Shown here: positions 8,646 through 16,255 of the stretch, in pieces
Numbering within the stretch: position 1 is the first letter of the stretch
How the letters are laid out: each line of letters begins with the position of its first letter
DNA from: an uncultured Owenweeksia sp.
GTDB lineage: Bacteria > Bacteroidota > Bacteroidia > Flavobacteriales > Schleiferiaceae
DNA: 64,000 bases
Assembly: GCA_937146805.1 (NCBI GenBank)
Contig: CAKZRR010000027.1
Span: forward strand, 30,250-94,249
Direction: 5' to 3'
Program-made: the position numbers and the translations under genes
The notes under the pieces: generated by a model
Told to the model about the DNA's origin: nothing
The model's database searches: none
The model's input: the letters and a program-made list of their open reading frames with translations, nothing else

Positions 8646-10101
8646 ACTTCTTCAATTTTTTCTGAATAAGATTCGTAAATTCAGGTGATATTTTAAATCC
8701 ATAAACCAATACCAAAAATACCAAGGTAACAACGCTTGATCTGGCCAAGATTTCAATAATTGGATGGCTAAAAACATTAAAATAAGTGCCTAATATAAAA
8801 GTTACCACAAACACGATTAACAAGCCAAAAACTCTTTTCTCGTAGGGCCAAAGACTCAATTTTATTTTAATATAAATGAGCTTACTTAAGTTAAAAATCG
8901 ATAAAGAAATAGCGGTGGCTATTGCGGCTCCCATTAACCCCATTTTTGGAATAAGGATTATATTACTGCCAACGGTCAATACTAACAGAACTAAAATTGC
9001 AATCAAATTGAACTTGTAATATTTTGAAAAAGATAGAACTACACCATTTTGCCCAGCAGATAAATTAATTAACTGCCCAGTTGCTATTAGCCACACTATA
9101 TTTTGTCCTTCACGGTATGATTCAGGTAGCAAATAAAAAATATCTTCTAGGTTGGTCAGTAATAAAGAAAATAGTAAAAATCCCACCAACATCAAATTTA
9201 GGGCAGAGGCTTTATACAATTCAGCCACTTTACTTAAATTATTTTCAGCAAATGCCTTAGACATCATTGGACGCATGATATTACCAAGAGATTTATTAGG
9301 AATATTTAAGCTAGCACCCATAAAAACTACCACGGAATAGTACCCAACACTTTCCAAATCAATATAGTGCCCCACCATTAAGACATCAATTTTATTAACC
9401 AACAAAGTAGCTCCGCTCGTTACAATCAAAAAGCCACCAAAAGCCATCATCTGCTTTAAGGGTAATGTGCCAAACGAAATGTTGATGTCAAGTTGCTTTT
9501 TAAAATACAATCTTAGCCATAAAATGAATAATAACCCAAAGGAACAAGCAATGTACAGGTTTAAAAAAGTGCCTAAATCTATCCATCCAATCCAAAAAAA
9601 CAGCAACAATACCGTGGCAATTAGCCTTCGTCCTACCTCCTTTAAAAACAATGGTAACTGGGTTTGCAGATAACTTTGAGAAATACCTCCTAAAATTTCG
9701 AAATAAATGTGCGAAATGGCGAGTGGAACTAACACCCACCAATACTGTAAAAATAAAACTTCAGAATTAAGCCAAGGGATAATTTGAGTTTGAAAATTTA
9801 AAATAACAAGACCCAAAAGAAACAACAGCGGCAAAGGATACAACAGGGAAAAACTGATTAATTTTGCTTGATCCATCTTCTCCAAACGCGGAAAGTATTT
9901 AATAAACATGCTTGGAACACCTAAAGAACCAAAAGTCGAAACCAAAATCGCATAACCCAAAATCAATTGAATTAAACCAAAATAATCTTGGTGTCCTTCA
10001 AAAACACGGGGATATAAAAATGTTAAATTAAAAGCGCCCAGTATTAAGCCAACATAGTTGCTTAAGGCATTTCTAACTGTTTGTTTTATAACTATTCCCA
10101 C
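8635..10101 (-). CDS. Polysaccharide flippase (Wzx/MOP-superfamily)
   Basis: 488 residues with about 12-14 predicted membrane helices, the size of Wzx/oligosaccharide flippases. The N-terminus VRNALSNYVGLILGAFNLTFLYPRVF and the repeated Gly/Pro-containing helices are typical of lipopolysaccharide biosynthesis family proteins. It would move a lipid-linked glycan across the inner membrane. The start is GTG at 10101, overlapping the stop of the second sulfotransferase (TAGTG). No Wzy polymerase or Wza/Wzc export gene is seen next to it, so either a single repeat unit or glycolipid is exported, or those genes lie elsewhere. Confidence 0.87.
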   Translation of the reverse strand: MGIVIKQTVRNALSNYVGLILGAFNLTFLYPRVFEGHQDYFGLIQLILGYAILVSTFGSLGVPSMFIKYFPRLEKMDQAKLISFSLLYPLPLLFLLGLVILNFQTQIIPWLNSEVLFLQYWWVLVPLAISHIYFEILGGISQSYLQTQLPLFLKEVGRRLIATVLLLFFWIGWIDLGTFLNLYIACSFGLLFILWLRLYFKKQLDINISFGTLPLKQMMAFGGFLIVTSGATLLVNKIDVLMVGHYIDLESVGYYSVVVFMGASLNIPNKSLGNIMRPMMSKAFAENNLSKVAELYKASALNLMLVGFLLFSLLLTNLEDIFYLLPESYREGQNIVWLIATGQLINLSAGQNGVVLSFSKYYKFNLIAILVLLVLTVGSNIILIPKMGLMGAAIATAISLSIFNLSKLIYIKIKLSLWPYEKRVFGLLIVFVVTFILGTYFNVFSHPIIEILARSSVVTLVFLVLVYGFKISPEFTNLIQKKLKKYVA

Positions 10102-10970
10102 TACAATACCCAGCCCTTTAAATCCAAATGTTTAAACTGACTTTGTAAGGCTTTATTCTGCATTTTAAATTTTTGCTTCAATTCCTCTATCAGCTCTTTC
10201 TCTTCTTTCAACTTTCCAGGCATTTTTCCACTGTTTAACTTCATATACAGCGGAATTATTCTTTCCTGTAATGCAATTGGAACCAAAGGTTGAATTTTCA
10301 GCCCTAAACGGTGAAGTTTAGTGTTCTTCAACTTAACAGTTTCATTGCGGTGGAAGAAGTCGAAATCATCGTAAAAGGAAGGGTCTATTTTTAAAAACTC
10401 AGCCACTTTTTTCATAAAAGCTACCTTATCGCTAATCAACTCCTCAAACAAAAATACGCCTACCCTTTCCTTACCTAAAGTATCAATCCAATTTTGCAAA
10501 TAGTTATGGTATTCGCTTTCTTCAAAATGAAAACCACTCCCAAACTCTCCACCTAAAGAGCACCATTCTTTAAAATCACCGGTAAAATTTTTGAGCTTGT
10601 ACTTATTAAACTTAAACTTTGAATATATCCTAGCCGCTGGCTCTCTCAATATAAAAATAGCCGTGGGTTTGGTATCCATAACCTTAGCCTGTTCTAAGGC
10701 ATTGTTACAATACAAATAAGTGGAGGACGATTCAAATATTACCTTTTTTCCTTCCGCATGCTGGGGATTAAAAAGCTTTACATAACCCTCTAAGCCATCA
10801 TTAATAAAACTTAAGCCCTTATTAAATCGCGAAATTTCATCTGCCAAAAAAAAACTATCCTTACGTTTAGATCCCAAGGCCTCGGGATGATGTGCTAACC
10901 AAAAATGCAGCGAACTGGTTCCGCATTTAGGAGCCCCTCCTATCAACATATTGGGTAAAAAAAGTGCCAT
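10101..10970 (-). CDS. Sulfotransferase (Sulfotransfer_1, KCGT type)
   Basis: 289 residues. The PAPS 5'-phosphosulfate loop is IGGAPKCGTSSL (10-21) with the conserved lysine K15. The 3'-phosphate site is AIFILREPAARIYSKFK (104-120) with R109 and S117. The KCGTSSL form is the heparan-sulfate-type family used on carbohydrates. It is the first gene of the minus-strand cluster sulfotransferase-flippase-deacetylase-GT4-sulfotransferase, all overlapping or within 10 bp, which strongly suggests one polycistronic mRNA. PAPS-making genes (cysDNC) are not in the window. The acceptor is unknown. Confidence 0.88.
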   Translation of the reverse strand: MALFLPNMLIGGAPKCGTSSLHFWLAHHPEALGSKRKDSFFLADEISRFNKGLSFINDGLEGYVKLFNPQHAEGKKVIFESSSTYLYCNNALEQAKVMDTKPTAIFILREPAARIYSKFKFNKYKLKNFTGDFKEWCSLGGEFGSGFHFEESEYHNYLQNWIDTLGKERVGVFLFEELISDKVAFMKKVAEFLKIDPSFYDDFDFFHRNETVKLKNTKLHRLGLKIQPLVPIALQERIIPLYMKLNSGKMPGKLKEEKELIEELKQKFKMQNKALQSQFKHLDLKGWVL

Positions 10971-11203
10971 AAACGTTTGCTAATTTCTGTATTTCTTACT
11001 CCTGCAAATTAAGTTCTTTTAGGCCTAAAAGCCTATTTGGGTTAAGCTATTTACTAGCTTACATTGTTTACATTTTTTGAGCGGTAATCTTCCCAAAAAA
11101 CGTCCAACTAATTCAGGCAAATCCTTTAAATTGCGGCCAACCTATGGTTACCAACGTGTAGCTAAGGGCTTTTTTAAAATCCGAATTTTCAAAGCTTAGC
11201 AGT

Positions 11204-13681
11204 ATGCTTAAAAAACTTCAATTTTTACTACCAATTTTGGCACTTATGGCCATTAATTTGGTTTATTTTTTTCCCGTAACCCAAGGAAAAGTTCTTTCAC
11301 AAAGTGACATTCAACAGGGAAAAGGTACGGGGCATAACCTGAGGGAATACCGTGCCGAGCATAATGAAGAAGCTCTATGGAGTCCTGCTATGTTTAGTGG
11401 TATGCCTGCTTTTCAAATTTCGGTAGTGTATGCCAATAACTGGGTAGCCTATTTACAAAAAGGCATTTCCACTATTGGTGGAAAGCCTTCAGGCATATAC
11501 ATTGTATTTAGCTTAATGTTAGGGTTTTATGTTCTGTTGAGTGGCTACAAAGTCAACCCTTGGTTGGCGGTGGTAGGAGCTGTTGCTTTTGCATTTTCGG
11601 CCTTTTTTATAATATCCTACGGGGCTGGTCACAACGCTAAAGTGCGTACCGCTGCATATATAGCACCCATAATATTAAGTGTTTTGCTCGCTTACCGCGA
11701 GAAATATGTTCCGGCATTTTTAATTGCCATGCTAGGTGTGGGACTTTCCATCCAATCCAATCACATTCAAATCACCTATTACATGGCTATTATCATTTTT
11801 GCCATTGCGGTAGTAGAATTTGTTTTTGCTTTACGCGAAAAACAACTGTCTCGCTTTGTAAAGGGATCAGCAACATTGCTAGTGGCAGCTATTTTAGGAC
11901 TCGGTCCAAATATTGGCAAACTATGGACCACTTACGAATACACCAAAGAAACCAACCGTGGTGGGAGTTCTGAATTGAGTTCCATGGAAGAGTCAAAAGG
12001 TGGACTTACCTTAGATTATGCCATGGCTTGGAGTTATGGAGTGAGCGAAACATTCAACCTCATTTTTCCAAACTTTAGTGGTGGTGGTAGCGAACAAAGC
12101 TACGAAGGCACTGAAATGCACGATCAATACCACCGTAACTTTGTATCCAGTTTATCGCAACAAGGTTACCCTCGAGCGCAAGCCGAAAAACAAGCCGACA
12201 GGTATATCTCAAGCATGTTTTATTGGGGTGATCAAGGCATGGTACATGGGGGCTATTATCTAGGAGCAGTCGTTTTCTTCCTCTTCGTTTTTGGATTTTT
12301 TGTAGTGGAAAGCAGAATAAAATGGTGGGTTGGTGTAACCTGTGTGCTGGCTATTTTTATGGCTTGGGGAAAAAACTTCCTTGGATTTAACGAGATATTA
12401 TTCAACCACTTACCGCTGTACAATAAGTTTAGGGTGCCATCTATGGCCTTTATAATTTTAATATTAAACATCCCCTTTCTAGGGTTTTTAGCGGCCAATC
12501 AAATCATAAGTGGCAACTACGATAAAGCCGACATTAAAAAGAAACTACTTAAGGCTCTTTACGTAAGTGGCGGCCTGTGTTTACTTATTGCACTATTAGG
12601 TTCTAGCCTATTTACCATGGAGGGCGTAAACGATAGTAAGCTAGCACAACAAGGTATGGACTTAGATATTTTAGGTTCGGACAGAATAACTTTAATGCGT
12701 AATAGCGCCCTGCGAACGCTTGTATTTTGTGGGTTAACCTTCGGTACACTCTGGTTAGTTATTGGCGGTAAGTTGAAACCTATGATGGCAATTGGCGCCT
12801 TGGCATTATTAGTATTAGTGGATCAATGGAGTTTTGACAAACAACATTTGAGCAGCGAAGATTTTGTAAGCGACAGAATGTACAACGCGGCTTTTAACCC
12901 CAGCCCTGCTGATCAAACTATTTTACAAGACAAGGATCCGCATTACCGTGTGTTAAACACCACAGCCGGTTTTACAGGAGATGCTTTTACACCTTACTTT
13001 CATAAAAGTTTAGGAGGCTATCATGCTGCCAAGCTTATCCGATATCAGGATTTAATTGACCATCAACTAGACAAAAATAGCATGAGCTGTTTTAATATGT
13101 TGAATGCCAAATGGGTGATTAGCGCCAATAAGCAAGGTCAAAAGTTTGCACAACAAAACCCCAACGCCTGTGGCAATAGCTGGTTTGTACAAAACATACA
13201 ATGGGCCGCCAATGCCGATGCCGAAATGGAAGCTCTAAGCACATTTGAACCTAAAAGTACCGTAGTTATTGATGAGCGTTTTCGCGAAAAAGTTCCGGCC
13301 AACCTAAACAGCAACCCCAGCTCTACTATAACACTTAGTAGCTTTGACCATAAACACCTAACATACCAAGTTAATGTGCAGTCGGAAGAAGAGTTTGCCG
13401 TGTTTTCTGAGGTGTACTACGAAGGTGGGGACCACGACTGGAAGGCCTATATTGATGGTAAGCCAGCCGAACACATTAGAGTAAACTACTTGTTACGCGG
13501 TATGACTTTACCAAAAGGCCAATACACAGTAGAATTTAAATTTGAGCCTCACTCCTACTTTGCGGGCGAAAAAATATCACTAGCCTTTTCTATACTAATG
13601 GTGTTGGCTTTAGCCGGTGGTCTTTTTTGGATGTGGAAAAATAAAGAAACTGAAAACGTTGAAACTAAGGAGGCCGCCTAA
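11204..13681 (+). CDS. YfhO-family membrane glycosyltransferase-like protein
   Basis: 825 residues with many membrane helices in the N-terminal two-thirds and a soluble beta-rich C-terminal part, ending with two helices and a charged tail. This is the architecture of YfhO-family proteins, a GT-C-like group linked in Firmicutes to glycosylation of lipoteichoic acid. Residues such as PLYNKFRVPSM and LGGYHAAKLIRYQDLID belong to its conserved segments. It lies divergently from the glycan cluster. Its stop codon overlaps the stop of the opposing GT4 gene. In Gram-negatives the substrate is unknown; envelope glycosylation is an inference. Confidence 0.82.
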   Translation: MLKKLQFLLPILALMAINLVYFFPVTQGKVLSQSDIQQGKGTGHNLREYRAEHNEEALWSPAMFSGMPAFQISVVYANNWVAYLQKGISTIGGKPSGIYIVFSLMLGFYVLLSGYKVNPWLAVVGAVAFAFSAFFIISYGAGHNAKVRTAAYIAPIILSVLLAYREKYVPAFLIAMLGVGLSIQSNHIQITYYMAIIIFAIAVVEFVFALREKQLSRFVKGSATLLVAAILGLGPNIGKLWTTYEYTKETNRGGSSELSSMEESKGGLTLDYAMAWSYGVSETFNLIFPNFSGGGSEQSYEGTEMHDQYHRNFVSSLSQQGYPRAQAEKQADRYISSMFYWGDQGMVHGGYYLGAVVFFLFVFGFFVVESRIKWWVGVTCVLAIFMAWGKNFLGFNEILFNHLPLYNKFRVPSMAFIILILNIPFLGFLAANQIISGNYDKADIKKKLLKALYVSGGLCLLIALLGSSLFTMEGVNDSKLAQQGMDLDILGSDRITLMRNSALRTLVFCGLTFGTLWLVIGGKLKPMMAIGALALLVLVDQWSFDKQHLSSEDFVSDRMYNAAFNPSPADQTILQDKDPHYRVLNTTAGFTGDAFTPYFHKSLGGYHAAKLIRYQDLIDHQLDKNSMSCFNMLNAKWVISANKQGQKFAQQNPNACGNSWFVQNIQWAANADAEMEALSTFEPKSTVVIDERFREKVPANLNSNPSSTITLSSFDHKHLTYQVNVQSEEEFAVFSEVYYEGGDHDWKAYIDGKPAEHIRVNYLLRGMTLPKGQYTVEFKFEPHSYFAGEKISLAFSILMVLALAGGLFWMWKNKETENVETKEAA

Positions 13682-14952
13682 CTAAATAACTTAGTTAAGG
13701 TACCTGTTAAGTTTTCGCGCGAATATTGAATGGAGCTACTTTGGTGGCTCCATTTTTTTTGAATTAATTGCTCTATAAAAGAGTACATCTCATCCTTACT
13801 ATCATAATCAAGCATAGCTCCAGCAGCCGTTTCAGTAAGTATTTGTGCAGCATCGCCATGGCTTGGCCCTATTCCTATAATCGGTTTTTGAGCCGCTAGG
13901 TATTCAAAAATTTTACCGGTAAGTATTCCTTCGTTATTCTTAATTTTGGGAATGGCCAATAGCAAAGCATGGCAACTTTTCATCACCTGCACGGCCTCTT
14001 TGTGGCTCACCAATCCTAAGAGCTCTATCTTAAAATCACCATCATATTCCTTTAACAGCTTCTCGGTTTGCTCATCTCGCTTACCAATAAATTGCAGGCG
14101 TATTTTACGCTCAGTAGTTTTCTGCAAACGCTTTAAAACTTCCAAAAAAGTCTCAACCTTATAATCGCTGGTAATCGTGCCTGTATAGCAAATCAAGAAA
14201 TCACTTTCAGGTACCTCAGCTACCTCCGCCTCAAAATCTTGGGCATCAAAACCATTCGGCAACACCACAATCTTTTCCGGGTTTATATCCTTCGATTTTT
14301 CGGCAAATAACCGCTTAATATCTGCGCTTACGCAAGCCACATTATCAGCCTGCTCCAATACTTTTCTTTCTAAACCTGCGTCAATTTTTTGAGCCACTTT
14401 CGTGGGATAAAATTGGTGGTAATAATAAATATCAGTCCATGGATCACGTAAATCGGCCAACCAATTTATAGCGCGTTGTTGCTTTAATTTTAAACCAATT
14501 AATTGCGTTGAGTGTGGCGGACTGGTGGTTACCACATTGGTAATTTGATATTTATCAATCAGCTCCAATGCTTTTGGAATAGCATGCTTGTTCCAGCCTT
14601 TGCGCGGGTCGGGAATAAAAAAATTGCCTCGTACAAATTTAGCCAGCTTCTGTCTGGGCCCAGGTTTATCACTCTCGTTGGCAAAACCCGAATAAGGCAC
14701 TTCCTTTCTCCCGCTGGCCTTTTGATAGGTTCCAAAAAGCTCTGAAGTACTGGTATGATGAACCTCCATTTTAGAAGTTTCTCCTAGTAAACTTTCGTCT
14801 CTAACCGGATAAGTAGCCTCATCAGGGTGTACCGTAAGTATAATCGGCTCAAAGCCAAATTGTGGTAAATACTTAGCAAATTTAAGCCAGCGCTGTACAC
14901 CAGGCCCACCAGCCGGAGGCCAATAATAGCTTATAATTAGTACCTTTTTCAA
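13678..14952 (-). CDS. Glycosyltransferase family 4 (WcaI/Fut-like GT-B)
   Basis: 424 residues. The N-terminus KVLIISYYWPPAGGPGVQRWLKFAKYLP is the classic donor/acceptor loop of this GT4 group. The C-terminal domain shows ICYTGTITSDYKVETFLEVLK and GILTGKIFEYLAAQKPII, with the E-x7-type glutamate region. It has no ATG: translation starts at TTG (14952) directly after the wecB stop TGA, so it is coupled to wecB. Likely adds a sugar to a surface glycan using a product of the UDP-GlcNAc/ManNAc pathway. An intrinsic terminator serving the opposing yfhO-like gene lies inside the 3' part of this coding region. Confidence 0.86.
   Translation of the reverse strand: MKKVLIISYYWPPAGGPGVQRWLKFAKYLPQFGFEPIILTVHPDEATYPVRDESLLGETSKMEVHHTSTSELFGTYQKASGRKEVPYSGFANESDKPGPRQKLAKFVRGNFFIPDPRKGWNKHAIPKALELIDKYQITNVVTTSPPHSTQLIGLKLKQQRAINWLADLRDPWTDIYYYHQFYPTKVAQKIDAGLERKVLEQADNVACVSADIKRLFAEKSKDINPEKIVVLPNGFDAQDFEAEVAEVPESDFLICYTGTITSDYKVETFLEVLKRLQKTTERKIRLQFIGKRDEQTEKLLKEYDGDFKIELLGLVSHKEAVQVMKSCHALLLAIPKIKNNEGILTGKIFEYLAAQKPIIGIGPSHGDAAQILTETAAGAMLDYDSKDEMYSFIEQLIQKKWSHQSSSIQYSRENLTGTLTKLFS
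13730..13760 (+). terminator. Intrinsic terminator inside the antisense GT4 coding region
   Basis: The arms ATGGAGC (13730-13736) and GCTCCAT (13747-13753), with further AC/GT pairing in the loop, are followed by eight T on the plus strand. It sits 49 bp beyond the yfhO-like stop and so terminates that gene. On the other strand the same bases encode residues KKWSHQSSSIQY of the GT4 enzyme. Confidence 0.8.
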
Positions 14953-16014
14953 TCAGAAATTATTTAAGGCTAAAATAATCTTCTCAGCCGTATTTCCATC
15001 ACCATATACTTGAGGGTACTCCCCAAACCTTCGATTGCTAAAATTGCTATAAGCCTGCGCTATTTTAGCTCCATCCGAACCGCAAAGCACATTTACACCC
15101 AGGTCAAGTAACTCTGTCCATTCCGTGTTTTCTCGCAGTGTAATGCAAAACTTATTTACATAAAAAGCTTCCTTTTGCAAACCTCCCGAATCGGTTAAAA
15201 CCAAATCTGCCTGCTGTAAATAGTTTAGCATTTGGAAATAGCCCACCGGCTCCATCAAAGTAGCATGCGTGCTTAAATTCCATTCTTCCATTTTTTTCCG
15301 TGTCCGCGGATGTACAGGGAAAATCACCTCAACTTCCTTGGTTATATTATCAATAGCCTTCAAAATACGCGTCAAAACTTCTTTTGAATCAGTGTTGGCC
15401 GCCCTATGAAGTGTGAGTAAAACAAATGGGGCTTTTGGTTTACTTATCGTTTGATGTTGGATTTTTTTAAGATAAAAAAGCAATGCGTCATGCATAATAT
15501 CACCTACCTCAACTACACCGTTATCAAGCGCTTGTATGTTTTCTAACTGTAAATTGGCCGTGGCTTTATTAGAGGGCACCAACAGCAAATCACTCAATTC
15601 ATCAGTAGCTATACGGTTTAACTCTTCCGGCATCTGTTTATCAAAACTGCGTAAACCCGCCTCTACATGCGCTAACTTTATTCCATTAGCCTTGGCCGCT
15701 TTCGCTCCCGCCAAGGTAGAATTGGTGTCACCGTACACCAGCACCCAATCGGGGTTTTCCTTTTGCAATACCTTTTCTATTTCAGTCTGCATTTGGGCAA
15801 TCATCTCTTCTCGTGTAAGCGAATCAATGCCTAAAAAATACTGAGGGGCTGGAATGGACATTTCCTCAAAAAAAACGGCACTCATATTGGCATCAAAATG
15901 CTGACCTGTATGCACCATCACTTCTTCCCAATTTGTGTTTTCGCTAATTTTACGGCTCAAAACAGCCGCTTTTACAAATTGGGGCCGAGCACCCACAATG
16001 CTTACAATTTTCAT
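14953..16014 (-). CDS. wecB: UDP-N-acetylglucosamine 2-epimerase (non-hydrolysing)
   Basis: 353 residues. WecB interconverts UDP-GlcNAc and UDP-ManNAc for surface polysaccharides. Motifs are SIVGARPQFVKA (5-16), HTGQHFD (35-41), VYGDTNST (93-100), HVEAGLRS (116-123), PEELNR (129-134), VHPRTRK and LTDSGGLQKEA, all conserved in the hydrolysis-free epimerase family. Length is normal (about 370). It lies between the DUF4834 gene (10 bp gap) and the GT4 gene (no gap). It supplies precursor for glycan synthesis, and the adjacent glycosyltransferase may use the product. Confidence 0.94.
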   Translation of the reverse strand: MKIVSIVGARPQFVKAAVLSRKISENTNWEEVMVHTGQHFDANMSAVFFEEMSIPAPQYFLGIDSLTREEMIAQMQTEIEKVLQKENPDWVLVYGDTNSTLAGAKAAKANGIKLAHVEAGLRSFDKQMPEELNRIATDELSDLLLVPSNKATANLQLENIQALDNGVVEVGDIMHDALLFYLKKIQHQTISKPKAPFVLLTLHRAANTDSKEVLTRILKAIDNITKEVEVIFPVHPRTRKKMEEWNLSTHATLMEPVGYFQMLNYLQQADLVLTDSGGLQKEAFYVNKFCITLRENTEWTELLDLGVNVLCGSDGAKIAQAYSNFSNRRFGEYPQVYGDGNTAEKIILALNNF

Positions 16015-16024
16015 TGGATTTTTT

Positions 16025-16255
16025 TTACTCCTTTACCTCCTCGTAATCTACGTATTCACCCACCGAGTGCTCCTTCGATTTACTTTTTTGAGGATCAAAT
16101 TCAATACTCACTTCTCCTTCGCGCTTAGGCGACTTGCTATTGGAACCTTGGTTTGACCGCTGGTTTTGATATCCCTTGGTAAAGGGAACCAGCACCAACC
16201 TTTTTAACAAGCTGAAAATGAGATAAACAAATATGAGTATGAATAAAATGCGCAC
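16025..16255 (-). CDS. DUF4834 small membrane protein
   Basis: 76 residues. One N-terminal membrane helix (about 2-20, ILFILIFVYLIFSLL) is followed by a hydrophilic tail with many Ser, Lys and Glu ending in VDYEEVKE. It fits the DUF4834 family found in Bacteroidota, with unknown function. The start is GTG at 16255, overlapping the carB stop (TAGTG), and no ATG is available. The overlap implies that it is translated from the carB message. Confidence 0.72.
   Translation of the reverse strand: MRILFILIFVYLIFSLLKRLVLVPFTKGYQNQRSNQGSNSKSPKREGEVSIEFDPQKSKSKEHSVGEYVDYEEVKE

Noticed and set aside
9500..9742. Overlapping frames within the flippase gene
   Set aside because: Other-frame shadows of a convincing membrane-protein gene; no signature of their own.
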